Source: Streptomyces sp. NBC_01197
GTDB taxonomy: Bacteria; Actinomycetota; Actinomycetes; Streptomycetales; Streptomycetaceae
Assembly: GCF_036010505.1 (NCBI RefSeq)
Contig: NZ_CP108569.1
Location: 5,137,001 to 5,201,000 of the forward strand
Length of the DNA stretch: 64,000 nucleotides
Reading direction: 5' to 3'
Shown here one piece after another: positions 33,888-43,521 of the stretch. The notes beneath the pieces were generated by a model, which searched no databases, was not told the origin of the DNA, and worked only from the letters and a program-made list of their open reading frames with translations. A program made the translations under genes and the position numbers. The stretch's first letter is position 1; each line of letters opens with the position of its first letter.

Positions 33888-36800
33888 TTACGGTGTGACC
33901 TTCGCGATCCGGACGCTGCCCGTGCCCGCGACCGTACCGCCGGCGTTCAGCAGCTGCACCTGGCCGAAGAGCTCGCGTCCGGCGGGTGCCGGTCCGGCGG
34001 CGACGATCCGGGCACCGAGCCCGGCCGACGCCCCGGTGGCGAGCTTCACCGTCTTCGACGCGTCGACCTCGACCGAGCCGAGCGACGGGGCGAAGTACAC
34101 ATCGCGGTAGCTGTACACCGTCGACCCGGCCGGGACCGCGTAGGCGTCCACCTCGACGGTGTACGTACCGGCGGCCGGCTTCAGCAGGCTGACCGACTCG
34201 TCAGAGCCGCCGGCCGCGGACGAGCCGACCTGGGTGGCGCCCCGGTAGACGTAGAGATCCAGGTCGGCGCCGGTGTCGGAGGTCCCGCCGATGGACACGT
34301 CGAACCGGTCGACGCCTTCGGGGACGGTGACCGTGGTGGTCCGGCTCTCGCCCTCCTCGAGGGTCGGCGTCGCATCCTCGGACGAGCCGAGCGGGCCGCC
34401 CCTCAGCTTGCCCTCGATGGCGGCGAAGCCGTTACGTACCGTCCAGTCGACCGGGGCCGGAGTGCCCGTCCTGGCCTCGGGGAGGGTCTGGACGGCCGGG
34501 TCGAAGGCGGCGCCGAGCAGCGCCACATCCAGCTTGTACGGGTTGTCGAGGTAGGGAGAGGTACGGCGGGCCTCGACCTCGATCTCCCAGACACCGGGCG
34601 CCGGGTCCGGGTAGGAGCGCAGCTCCGGACGGCAGGTGTTGGCCGGGTTGTCGTAGTTCGGGTAGCAGCTGGGCGTCCCGGTATCGTCCACCGGAACCCC
34701 GTACGGGTGGATCGAGATGAACCGCGTCTGGCTGCCCGACCGCAGCGCGCTCATCCCGACCTCAAGGGCCTTGGCGCCCTCCGGCACCGTCAGGAAGTAC
34801 GACGTGGTGCTGTTGCGCTGCACCGAGCCGGAGTGCTTGACGGTGTACGAGGGCTTGGCGAGCGGCTCCGATACGACCACGGTGGTCATGATCTGCTGGT
34901 CGGTGCCCACCGTCCTCGGGTCGTCGAGCTGGAGGATGGCGCTGTGCACCCCTGCCGATGCGGGCTTCGCCCGGACGGTCACGGTCACCGCCCTGTTCAG
35001 CGCCAGGGACACCTGGGCCGGCCCGGCCAGCGAGAAGGTGCCGTCGTTGTTCCGGAAGGACAGCCGGTGCGCGACGGGCCGGTCGGGCCCGGTGGTCCGC
35101 ACGACGGTGACCTTGTACGTCTTCTGCTGCCCGGCCTTCAGACCGCCCTCGCGGTCGTAGATGCCGGCGCCGTGCCCGGGGGTCTTCAGGGCCTCGTCGA
35201 TCGCGGTGTCGACCGGAGCGTCGACCCGGTACTCGTGCGCGGGACCCTGCCGGGAGTCCGCGCTCTTCCTGATGGTCTTCCAGGCGCCGATGATGTTGAT
35301 CAGGCCCGCGCCCTCGGCGTGCGCCGGTACGCCCTTGATGTGGGTGGCGGTGCTGGTGAGCGCGGTACGCAGATCGGCCGGGGGCAGCTCGATGTGCTGC
35401 TGCTTCGCGGCCGAGAGGAGCAGCGCGCCGGCGCCTGCGGCCTGGGGGGAGGCCATCGAGGTGCCCTGGAGCATCGAGTACCCGGCGGGCAGCGGGTAGC
35501 CCGCCTCCTTCACCGGAGCGCCGGGGAGCCAGGTCTGGGTGGAGTTGATGGCCGCGCCGGGCGCCGAGAGCGTCGGGGTGAAGCCGCCGTCCTCACGCGG
35601 GCCGCGCGAGGAGAACGGCATCATGTCGTTCTTCTTCGTCACGCCTGACCCGTAGTCGGCCGCCCAGGTCTCCTTGGAGACGGTCGCGCCGACGGAGATC
35701 ACGTGGTCGGCCAGGCCGGGGTCGCCGATGGTGTTGACGCCGGGGCCCTCGTTGCCCGCCGAGATGACGAGCTGGACGCCGTAGGTGTCGATGAGGCGCT
35801 TGTAGAGCTCGTCCCGCGCGTTGTTGCCGTCGTTGAGCGGTGGCAGCCCTCCGATCGACATGTTCACGATGTCCACGCCGCGGTTGACGACCAGATCGAT
35901 CATGCCTTCGGTGAGGGCGACGTTGGTGCAGCCGCCGCTCCAGGTGCAGGCACGCGACGAGACGATCTTCGCGCCGGGCGCCGCACCGTTCATCGCGCCC
36001 CCGAACAGGCCGTTCGCCGCGGTGATGCCCGCGACATGGGTGGCGTGTTCGCTCTGGATGACACCGATGTTGACGTAGTCGGAGGTGTCGCCCGCCGCGT
36101 TGTAGACGACGTTCTTCCGGTTCTCGACCACGAAGGGGACGCGCTCGACGACATCCGTCTTCGGATCGTCCTTGCCGAAGTAGCCGATCTGGAACTTGTC
36201 CTTGTACGGCTTCATCGCGACGTCGTCGGTGAAGTCACCGTCGCCGTTCAGATCCACCCGCACGGTCCCCGCGGCCGGGTCGTACAGCACGCCCCACACG
36301 TCGCTGGTGTCGCCGTCCCGGTTGAGGTCGCCCGCCTCGTCGCCGCCGGTGGTGACCTTCTCGGCGAAGGTCTGGAAGCGGTACGAACCGGCCGGAGCCT
36401 GCCAGGTGCGGCCCGCCGCGGTGAAGGACGGGCCGGTCACGGCGGTGTTCATCCGCAGCCAGGTGCCGTCGCCGTCGGAGACCGGGTCCGTCGCGGTCAC
36501 CCAGTCGGTGATCTTCCGCTCGCCGGTGCTGGTCTTCCGCAGCGCGGGGTGGCCCAGGTCGACACCGGAGTCGAGGATGCCGATGCTCACACCCCGGCCG
36601 TCGGACTCCGGGTGCTGCTTCACGAAGTCCACCGCGCCCGTCTCGAAGGACGGGTTGTACGGGTTCCTGGCCGGGGTGTTCCGGCCCGGAGCGCCGTAAG
36701 GTCCGGCCGACGCACTGGACTTGGCGCCCTTCGCGGTGTCACCCGCCGGGGTCGGGTCGTCCAGCTCGATCTCCTGCTTGAGGTCGATGCCGTGGACGGA

Positions 36801-37214
36801 TGAGAGCTTCCCGGCCGCCTTGACGGCCGCACCCGCACTCGGAGTCGGCAGGGTGGCCCGTACGTAACCCAGCTTGTCGTCGGTCCTGCCGACGATCGCG
36901 CCGGGTACGGCATCGAACTGCTTGCGCACCTGGGCGGTCGCGCCCGGGGCGGTGGCGACCATGACGGTCACGGACTTCGTACCGTCCTGCTCGGCCCGGC
37001 CGAGCAGCTGCGCGTCGGACGCACCGAGCTTGTCCGACGCGGACCCGGCAGGCTTCGCGGCCTTCGCACCGGCGGGCGCGGGCCTGTCCTGACCTGCGGC
37101 GGCGACCGCGGGCGCGACGCCGGCCGCGGCGAGGGCGAGAACCACGCCCGCGGCGGCGGCGACCCGGGCCGTGCGTCTCGCCCGGGTTATGGAGCTGGAG
37201 AATTCGAGGCTCAT
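33888..37214 (-). CDS. Secreted S8 (subtilisin-family) serine protease with C-terminal beta domains
   Basis: A 1108-residue exported protease. The signal peptide is at about 12-40 (RRTARVAAAAGVVLALAAAG...AVAA), followed by a propeptide-like region to about 200. Catalytic residues are Asp215 (GILDSGVD), His390 (HATHVAG), oxyanion Asn488 (AGNEGPG) and Ser586 (GTSMASPQAAG). Between Asp and His is a roughly 170-residue insert with EF-hand-like loops DLNRDGDTSDV (297-307) and DLNGDGDFTDD (321-331), which probably bind calcium. Two or more pre-peptidase C-like beta domains fill the last 450 residues. It is probably a nutritional or morphogenetic extracellular protease; the substrate is unknown. It begins at ATG 37214 and is transcribed alone. 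Confidence 0.92.
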   Translation of the reverse strand: MSLEFSSSITRARRTARVAAAAGVVLALAAAGVAPAVAAAGQDRPAPAGAKAAKPAGSASDKLGASDAQLLGRAEQDGTKSVTVMVATAPGATAQVRKQFDAVPGAIVGRTDDKLGYVRATLPTPSAGAAVKAAGKLSSVHGIDLKQEIELDDPTPAGDTAKGAKSSASAGPYGAPGRNTPARNPYNPSFETGAVDFVKQHPESDGRGVSIGILDSGVDLGHPALRKTSTGERKITDWVTATDPVSDGDGTWLRMNTAVTGPSFTAAGRTWQAPAGSYRFQTFAEKVTTGGDEAGDLNRDGDTSDVWGVLYDPAAGTVRVDLNGDGDFTDDVAMKPYKDKFQIGYFGKDDPKTDVVERVPFVVENRKNVVYNAAGDTSDYVNIGVIQSEHATHVAGITAANGLFGGAMNGAAPGAKIVSSRACTWSGGCTNVALTEGMIDLVVNRGVDIVNMSIGGLPPLNDGNNARDELYKRLIDTYGVQLVISAGNEGPGVNTIGDPGLADHVISVGATVSKETWAADYGSGVTKKNDMMPFSSRGPREDGGFTPTLSAPGAAINSTQTWLPGAPVKEAGYPLPAGYSMLQGTSMASPQAAGAGALLLSAAKQQHIELPPADLRTALTSTATHIKGVPAHAEGAGLINIIGAWKTIRKSADSRQGPAHEYRVDAPVDTAIDEALKTPGHGAGIYDREGGLKAGQQKTYKVTVVRTTGPDRPVAHRLSFRNNDGTFSLAGPAQVSLALNRAVTVTVRAKPASAGVHSAILQLDDPRTVGTDQQIMTTVVVSEPLAKPSYTVKHSGSVQRNSTTSYFLTVPEGAKALEVGMSALRSGSQTRFISIHPYGVPVDDTGTPSCYPNYDNPANTCRPELRSYPDPAPGVWEIEVEARRTSPYLDNPYKLDVALLGAAFDPAVQTLPEARTGTPAPVDWTVRNGFAAIEGKLRGGPLGSSEDATPTLEEGESRTTTVTVPEGVDRFDVSIGGTSDTGADLDLYVYRGATQVGSSAAGGSDESVSLLKPAAGTYTVEVDAYAVPAGSTVYSYRDVYFAPSLGSVEVDASKTVKLATGASAGLGARIVAAGPAPAGRELFGQVQLLNAGGTVAGTGSVRIAKVTP

Positions 37215-37558
37215 CTACATCCCTGTATGTGGAAGAAAAGGTCCGGAATCCGGAGCTTGATGACCGGAGCTTTACCTAAATGACCCTCTCTTGGGGAGAG
37301 TTGCCCGCCGGGAGGCCGCCCCTTGGCGGTCTTCCGCCATACGCCACCCCGGTCATAGCGGGCCGAAACGGATCAACTCCGCCGCCCGGGACGCGCCGCC
37401 GTCCTGCCGGCCGCGGGTGATCCCTGTGCGGTGATCGGCGTTGCCTGTTGCGGCCTCGTTCACGCACAGGTCATGCCCGCTGCCAACCATCCAGAGGAGC
37501 GGGGGAATTCCAGCCCCGCAGCCCAAGCAGACGCGTCCGCACCCGGGGAGACCGAGCC
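37215..37558. other. Divergent intergenic region S8 protease / metallophosphoesterase
   Basis: These 344 bases contain promoters for both exported proteins. A small inverted repeat CTCTC-TTGG-GGAGAG is near 37285-37300. The in-frame TTG at 37441 is the only standard-type start for the uninterrupted phosphoesterase frame. No other gene is supported. Confidence 0.45.
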
Positions 37559-39312
37559 ATGTCACGTATGCTTCCGCCGCCCGCGCACTCGACCGCCGCG
37601 CCTTTCTCGCCGTCGCCGGGGCAGCGGCCGTATCGGCCGGCGTCGGTACGGCCATCGGGACCGGGGGCGGCGCTTCCGCCGCGCCCGCTCCGGCCACGCC
37701 CGGCGCCGCCGTACCCGCCGCCCTCCGCTCCGCACCCACCGCACCCACCACCCCCGCCGGGCCGTCACCGGCCGGCACCACCCTGCTCACATCGGCGGCC
37801 CCCCGCACCGGCGACCCGGGCAGCGGCTACCGGCGGCTGGGCGACGGCCCCGGCTGGGACCGGGTCGTACGGGACGGCCTCGCCCCAGCGGGCGCCGGCC
37901 GTGCCGCCCGGCGCACCACGCTCGCCGCCTTCGTCCAGCTCACCGATCTGCACCTCACCGATGTCCAGCACCCGGTGCGCGGCGAGTTCCTGCGTCCCGC
38001 CGACACCGCCGCCTGGCGCCCTCAGGAAGCACTCACGGTGCCGGGCGCCGTTTCCCTGGTCGAACGCGTCAACGCGCTGCGCGCGGGCCCCGCCACCGGT
38101 GCGCCGCTCTCCTTCGTGATGACCACCGGGGACAACACCGACAACAACTCCCACGCCGAACTCGGCTGGTTCCTCAAGGTGATGAGCGGGGGCCGTATCA
38201 CCCCCAACACCGGTGACCCGCACCGCTACGAAGGGGTCCAGGACTCCGGCATCAAGCACTTCTGGCACCCGGACACGGCCCTGCGCGACACGGACAAGCA
38301 GCGCGGCTTCCCGCGCGTCGAGGGCTTCCTCGCGGCGGCCGTCCGCTCGGTGAACAGCCCGGGGCTGCGGATGCCCTGGTACTCGACCGTCGGCAACCAC
38401 GACTCGCTCACCAGCGGATCCATGGCGGCCCGGGGGCACTTCCTCGCCGACTTCGCGGTCGGCGGGCGGAAGCTGTACGAGATCCCGGCCGCCGAGGCGC
38501 GGACCCAGCTGGCCGCCGACCAGCGGAACGGGGACTTCGACGGCAGCCACTTCGCCGCCCTGGTCCGCAGGCACAGCAAGGACCTGCGCCACATCACCCC
38601 GGACCCGGCCCGCGCCCCGTTCACCCCGCGCGAGTACCTCACCGCCCACCTCGACCCCGCACACGCGGGCGCCGGGCCGGTGGGGCACGGTTACACCCGG
38701 GCCAACCTCGACAGCGACACCCTCTACTACACCTTCCGGGTCGCACCCGGCGTCCTCGGGATCAGCCTCGACACCACCGGCAGGGGCGGCCACTTCACCG
38801 GCACGGTCGGCACCGCGCAGCTGAACTGGCTGGAGCGGACCCTCAAGGCCCGCACGGGCGAACACGTCCTGGTCTTCAGCCACCACAACAGCTGGACCAT
38901 CACCAACACGCACCCCGACCCGGCCCGCCCCGGTGAGCGGAACCACTCGGGCGCCGAGATCGTCGCGCTGCTCGGCAAGCACCGCAACGCGGTCGCCTGG
39001 ATCAACGGACACAGCCACCGCAACAAGATCCAGCCGCACGGCTCCTTCTGGGAGGTCACCACCGCGTCGCACATCGACTTCCCGCAGCTCGCCCGGGTCT
39101 TCGAGCTGGTCGACAACAAGGACGGCACGCTCTCGCTCTTCACCACCCTGGTCGAGTCGGCGGCCCCGCACCGTACGGACTTCACCGACCTCTCCCAGAC
39201 CGGCCTCGCCGCGCTCTACCGGGAGCTGTCCTTCAACGCGCCCGGCTCCCGTACGGATCTCTCGGGAACGGCGGGTGACCGGAACACCGAACTGGTCCTC
39301 AAGAAGCGCTGA
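37559..39312 (+). CDS. Tat-exported metallophosphoesterase (TIGR03767/PPA1498-type), probable one-base frameshift near the start
   Basis: About 585 residues. The body has QLTDLHLTD, TTGDNTDNN, STVGNHDSL, VFSHHNS and NGHSHRN, the dimetal calcineurin-like signature. The N-terminus carries DRRAFLAVAGAAAVSAG, a twin-arginine signal, so it is secreted folded. The only good start is ATG 37559 with GGGGAGA upstream, but it is in a different frame from the body. Adding one C to the CCC at 37580-37582 would give MSRMLPPPRALDRRAFLAV, a normal Tat N-terminus. As read, translation would have to begin at a TTG (37441) or other weak codon. It is either a sequencing error or a real inactivating deletion; substrate unknown. 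Confidence 0.8.
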
Positions 39313-39325
39313 TCCGCGCCCCGGG

Positions 39326-39390
39326 GGCGCTGCCGCCCGCGGCGCCCGACCGCCGGCGCTGCCGCCCGCGGCGCCCGACCGCCGGCGCCC
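39326..39390. repeat. 29-bp tandem duplication, GC-only
   Basis: Unit starting GGCGCTGCCGCCCGCGGCGC occurs exactly twice (39326-39354 and 39355-39383), then begins again (GGCGCC). It lies 13 bases after the phosphoesterase stop and can form strong secondary structure, so it may act as the terminator region. Confidence 0.9.
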
Positions 39391-39430
39391 CGGCTCTCCT
39401 GCTCACGGTGCCCGGGCCCTGGGTCCCGGG

Positions 39431-40603
39431 TCAGCGTGGCAGGACCACCACACGGGCGGCGGGTGCACGGTCCTCGGCGGCCATCAGTGCGGTGCGCACC
39501 ACCGTCGCCTGCTGCGCCGGTGCGTCACGCAGCTTGGCAGGCGTCAGATGTACGACGGTGATGCCGAGCCGCTCCAGATGGTCGCGCTTGCGGGCGTACG
39601 GCGAACCGAGCACATCCCCATCGCAGTCGGCCGCCCCTCCGGTCCTGTGACCGGAACGCGCGCGGGGCGCCGCCCGGGTGTCAAGCTCCACCGCCACTGC
39701 CTCGTCGGGCCAGTAGGCGTCCACACCGCCCAGCGAGGGCCCGCCGGGAAGCCGCAGCTCCACGTTCCACAGCGGGCCGGGCAGCGCGTGGTCACGCACC
39801 AGACCGTAGAGCCGGTCCTCGGCGAGTGAACGCCCCTCCGCGAGCAGCGAGTCCACCGCGTCCGACACCTGCTCGCGCGAGAGCAGCCGGGCCAGGGTCA
39901 GTTCCCTGACCAGGGCGGCCGGTTCGCAGTGCCCGCCGCGCACGGCCTCGGTGAGGAGCCGGCGTACCGCGTCCGCGTCCGAGAGTTCGGCGACCGCGTC
40001 GGCCAGCGCGCGCTCCACGGGCGCCACCGGCACCCCGTCGATCCGCTGGGCCCCCGGCAGGGTGTGCGCGCGGACGATCCGGGCGCAGCCGGTGGAGCGG
40101 AGCCTGCGGGTGCGCGGCACCAGCACGTCGATCCGGTCGACGGAGAGCAGCGGGGGAGCGGCCGAGAAGCGGTGCAGTGCGAGCGCCGCGAGGCCGGTGA
40201 CCATCGTGTTGCCGTACTGGACAGGACCGGCCGGCGAAGCGCCCTGCACCGGAGCGTCATGAAGCGAGGCGTCCTGTACCGGAGCGCCCTGCCCCGCGCC
40301 CCGGCGCGGCTGGGACGGCACCTTCCCGGACCGCTCCGCCGGGGGCCGCCCGGCATACAGCAGCGCGGCGTGCACCCGTTCCTCACCGGTCGGCGGGCCC
40401 GGGTGCAGCACGAAGACCCCTGGCAGCAGCTGCTGCCAGGGGCCTCCGGGCCGGCACTGGGCGGCCGCGCGGGCCGCCGTCACCCCGTGCTCGCGCAGTT
40501 GCGGCGCAGAGAGCACCCGGCTGTGGACGCCGGCGGAGTGACAGAGGGAACGGGGGGAGAGCGGGGACGAGGTCTCCCCGCAGAGGGAGGTATCGCGGTT
40601 CAT
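39431..40603 (-). CDS. AbiEi-antitoxin-like N-terminal / DUF559-like C-terminal protein, unassigned
   Basis: A 390-residue protein. The N-terminal 60-80 residues (SAPQLREHGVTAARAAAQCRPGGPWQQLLPGVFVLHPG) look like the winged-helix start of AbiEi-type antitoxins. The middle resembles that family's VTGLAALALHRF...IDVLVPRTRR segment. The C-terminus (GGVDAYWPDEAVAVELD...KRDHLERLGITVVHLTPAKL) resembles the Vsr/DUF559 restriction-like fold, with VDAYW and AVELD supplying acidic residues. No AbiEii toxin gene is next to it. ATG 40603 has a weak ribosome site. Such orphan proteins are common and highly variable in actinobacteria; function is unknown. Confidence 0.75.
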   Translation of the reverse strand: MNRDTSLCGETSSPLSPRSLCHSAGVHSRVLSAPQLREHGVTAARAAAQCRPGGPWQQLLPGVFVLHPGPPTGEERVHAALLYAGRPPAERSGKVPSQPRRGAGQGAPVQDASLHDAPVQGASPAGPVQYGNTMVTGLAALALHRFSAAPPLLSVDRIDVLVPRTRRLRSTGCARIVRAHTLPGAQRIDGVPVAPVERALADAVAELSDADAVRRLLTEAVRGGHCEPAALVRELTLARLLSREQVSDAVDSLLAEGRSLAEDRLYGLVRDHALPGPLWNVELRLPGGPSLGGVDAYWPDEAVAVELDTRAAPRARSGHRTGGAADCDGDVLGSPYARKRDHLERLGITVVHLTPAKLRDAPAQQATVVRTALMAAEDRAPAARVVVLPR

Positions 40604-40784
40604 GCACCGGAGATGCCCATGCTCCCGCCGCCCGCTAACCCCTGTTACACAACTGTCGGCAAAACCGGACAACACCGTCCTAAAGTAAGCGCGTTCGATG
40701 GCCGAGCAGGCCGTCGCCCGATTGGCCCAGGCGACGGCCCGCTCATGGAGCAGCCGACTGCTTTTCAGACTGCGGCGCGGGCTC

Positions 40785-43379
40785 TCAGACGGCCCGGTCC
40801 GCCGCGGACCCCGCGCCGGCATCGCACTCCTGGGCGCGCAGCGCCCGCGCCAGGTCGTCCCGCGCCTCCAGGACGAGCCGGCGCAGCGCGGGCGCCGCGT
40901 CCTGGTGCCCCTCCAGCCAGGCGTCCGTCGCGTCCAGCGTCGACCGGTTGTCCTGCAGCCCCGGGAAGAGGCCCCGCACGACGAGCATCCCGATCTGGAT
41001 CGAACGCTCGGTCCAGATGCGCTCGATGACCTCGAAGTACTTCGGCGCGTACGGGGCGGTCAGCTCACGCTGCGACGCCTGCCCGAACCCGCCGATCGTC
41101 GCCTCCACCAGCGCGTTGGAGAGCGTGTCGGACTCCACGAGCGCCGTCCACGCCTCGGCCTTGACCTCCGCCGAGGGGCGCGAGGCGAGCGCGCGCACCT
41201 CGTGCCGCTTGCCGGACGCCGTGTCGTCGCGGGCCAGCTCCGCCGCGATGCCCTGCTCGTCGGCGACACCGTGCGAGGCGAGCGGGGCCAGCAGCTCCCA
41301 GCGCAGCTCCTGGTCCACATCGAGCCCGTCGATCTTCGCCGAGCCGTCGAGCAGCCCCTGGATCAGCTGGAAATCGGTGTCCGTCGTCGCGGTCGCCGCG
41401 AAGAAGCGTGCCCAGGTCAGCTGGGCCTCGCTGCCGGGCCCGGCCAGCCGCAGTTCGCGCAGCGCGCCCTCGGCGAGCAGCTGCCCGCCCTCCTCGCGCC
41501 ACTCGGGCGCCGCGTAGTGCAGCAGCGCGCTCCGCGCCCAGGCGTGCAGCATCTGGAGCACGCCGATGTCCGACTCGCGGCCGGCGAACCGCAGGACCAG
41601 GGCGATGAAGTCCCTGGCCGGCATCAGCGCGTCCCGGGTCAGGTTCCACAGCGCCGACCAGCAGAGTGCCCGCGCGAGCGGATCGGTGATGTCGCCGAGG
41701 TGCTCGCGGAGCGTGTCCAGCGAGCCCTCGTCGAAGCGGATCTTGCAGTACGTGAGGTCGTCGTCGTTCACCAGCACCAGGTCGGGCCGCTCGGCACCGG
41801 TCAGTTCGGCCACGACCGTACGGGGACCCGACACGTCGGCCTCGGCGCGCGCGTACCGCACCAGCGTCCCGTCCTCGACCCGGTACAGCCCGACAGCGAC
41901 CCGGTGGGGCCGCAGTTCGGGGTGCGACTCGGCCGCGTCCTGGAGGATGGCCAGCTCCGTGACGCGGCACTCCGCGTCGTGGACGATGGCGGGCGTCAGC
42001 GAGTTGACCCCGGCAGTCTGGAGCCAGGAGCGCGACCAGGACACCATGTCCCGGCCGCTGGTCTCCTCCAGTACGGACAGCAGATCGCCGAGGCGGGTGT
42101 TCCCGTACGCGTTCCGCTTGAAGTAGCGGCGGGCGCCCTCAAGGAAGGCGTCCTGCCCTACGTAGGCGACCAGTTGCTTGAGCACCGACGCGCCCTTGGC
42201 GTAGGTGATCCCGTCGAAGTTGAGCTTGGCGTCCTCCAGGTCACGGATGTCGGCCGTGACCGGATGGGTCGACGGCAGCTGGTCGGCACGGTACGCCCAG
42301 GCCTTGCGGTTGTTGGCGAAGGTGATCCAGCCGTCGGTGAAGCGGGTGGCGTTCACCATCGAGAAGGAGCCCATGAAGTCCGCGAAGGACTCCTTCAGCC
42401 ACAGGTCGTCCCACCAGACCATGGTGACGAGATCGCCGAACCACATATGGGCCATCTCGTGCAGGATGACGTTGGCCCGGCGCTCGTACGCCGCGCGCGT
42501 CACCTTGCCCCGGTAGACGTACTCCTCGCGGAACGTCACCAGACCCGGGTTCTCCATCGCGCCGAGGTTGTACTCGGGCACGAAGGCCTGGTCGTACTTG
42601 CCGAATGGGTACGGGAAGTCGAAATGGTCGTGGAAGAAGTCAAGCCCCTGCTTGGTCACCAGGAAGATGTCCTCGGCGTCGAAGTGCCTGGCGAGGCCCT
42701 TGCGGCACAGCGCGCCGAGCGGGATCTCCAGCTCGGTCCCGTCGGCCAGGGTCCGGCGGTAGACATCCGTCACGTGGTGGTACGGGCCGGCGACGACCGC
42801 GGTGATGTACGTGGAGATCGGCTTGGTCTCCGCGAAGTTCCACACCCCGTCGGTCTGCTCGCCGACACCGTTGCTCCACACCGTCCAGCCGTCGGGCGCG
42901 GTCACCTCGAAGGTGTAGGGCGCCTTCAGGTCGGGCTGTTCGAAGTTGGTGAAGACGCGGCGCGAGTCGGCGGGCTCGTACTGCGTGTAGAGATAGACCT
43001 CGCCGTCCTCCGGGTCGACGAAGCGGTGCAGGCCCTCGCCGGTCCTGCTGTACGCGCACTGCGCGTCCACGACCAGGACGTTCTCGGTGGCGAGCCCGTC
43101 GAGCGCGATCCGGGCCCCGTCGAAGACGGCGGCCGGGTCCAGCTCCCGGCCGTTCAGCGTCACCGAGGTCACCGACGGCGCGATCAGATCGGCGAAGGTG
43201 GAGACACCCGCATCGGCTGAACGGAACCGCACCGTCGTCACCGAGCGGAACGTACGCGGCTCGCCGTCAGGGGCGTTCCCGACCGCCGAGCGCAGATCGA
43301 GGGCGACCGTGTACCCGTCGACAGAGAGGAGCTCGGCCCGCCTCCGGGCTTCGTCGCGGGACAGATTCTCACCGGGCAC
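40785..43379 (-). CDS. pepN: Aminopeptidase N (M1 metallopeptidase), second paralogue
   Basis: An 864-residue zinc aminopeptidase. GAMENPG and HEMAHMWFGDLVTMVWWDDLWLKE are the substrate and zinc motifs, and the C-terminal half is the ERAP1-like helical domain. It is clearly related to the gene at 29342-31918 throughout (PGENLSRDEARRRAELLSVD against PGTNLTREEARQRASLLTVD). GTG 43379 is chosen because AAGGAG sits 5 bases upstream; the frame is open further upstream without support. It is divergent from the thioredoxin-fold gene across 142 bases, matching the order Rv2466c-Rv2467 (pepN) in M. tuberculosis, so this copy is probably the orthologue by position. Confidence 0.95.
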   Translation of the reverse strand: MPGENLSRDEARRRAELLSVDGYTVALDLRSAVGNAPDGEPRTFRSVTTVRFRSADAGVSTFADLIAPSVTSVTLNGRELDPAAVFDGARIALDGLATENVLVVDAQCAYSRTGEGLHRFVDPEDGEVYLYTQYEPADSRRVFTNFEQPDLKAPYTFEVTAPDGWTVWSNGVGEQTDGVWNFAETKPISTYITAVVAGPYHHVTDVYRRTLADGTELEIPLGALCRKGLARHFDAEDIFLVTKQGLDFFHDHFDFPYPFGKYDQAFVPEYNLGAMENPGLVTFREEYVYRGKVTRAAYERRANVILHEMAHMWFGDLVTMVWWDDLWLKESFADFMGSFSMVNATRFTDGWITFANNRKAWAYRADQLPSTHPVTADIRDLEDAKLNFDGITYAKGASVLKQLVAYVGQDAFLEGARRYFKRNAYGNTRLGDLLSVLEETSGRDMVSWSRSWLQTAGVNSLTPAIVHDAECRVTELAILQDAAESHPELRPHRVAVGLYRVEDGTLVRYARAEADVSGPRTVVAELTGAERPDLVLVNDDDLTYCKIRFDEGSLDTLREHLGDITDPLARALCWSALWNLTRDALMPARDFIALVLRFAGRESDIGVLQMLHAWARSALLHYAAPEWREEGGQLLAEGALRELRLAGPGSEAQLTWARFFAATATTDTDFQLIQGLLDGSAKIDGLDVDQELRWELLAPLASHGVADEQGIAAELARDDTASGKRHEVRALASRPSAEVKAEAWTALVESDTLSNALVEATIGGFGQASQRELTAPYAPKYFEVIERIWTERSIQIGMLVVRGLFPGLQDNRSTLDATDAWLEGHQDAAPALRRLVLEARDDLARALRAQECDAGAGSAADRAV

Positions 43380-43521
43380 GGGCACTCCTTCGTGTATACG
43401 ATCCGTATCCGAATCCTCCCACGCACTGCTCGGGGGAGGCAGCCGGGAATGGCGGGGCCGCCCCCGGGTGTTGCACGGGAAGAGTTGCCGCAGTAGAGAA
43501 GTGCGCCTCCCGAGGAGAGAC

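Noticed and set aside
37448..38119. 223-codon frame starting at ATG 37559 region read straight through
   Set aside because: After five codons it becomes Pro/Arg low complexity and loses the metallophosphoesterase; better explained by a one-base frameshift.
39431..40603. Complete AbiE type IV toxin-antitoxin system
   Set aside because: Only the AbiEi-like part is present; no nucleotidyltransferase (AbiEii) gene adjoins it.
40698..43220. 840-codon + strand open frame opposite the second pepN
   Set aside because: Shadow frame; translation is Arg/Val/Gly-rich without domains.
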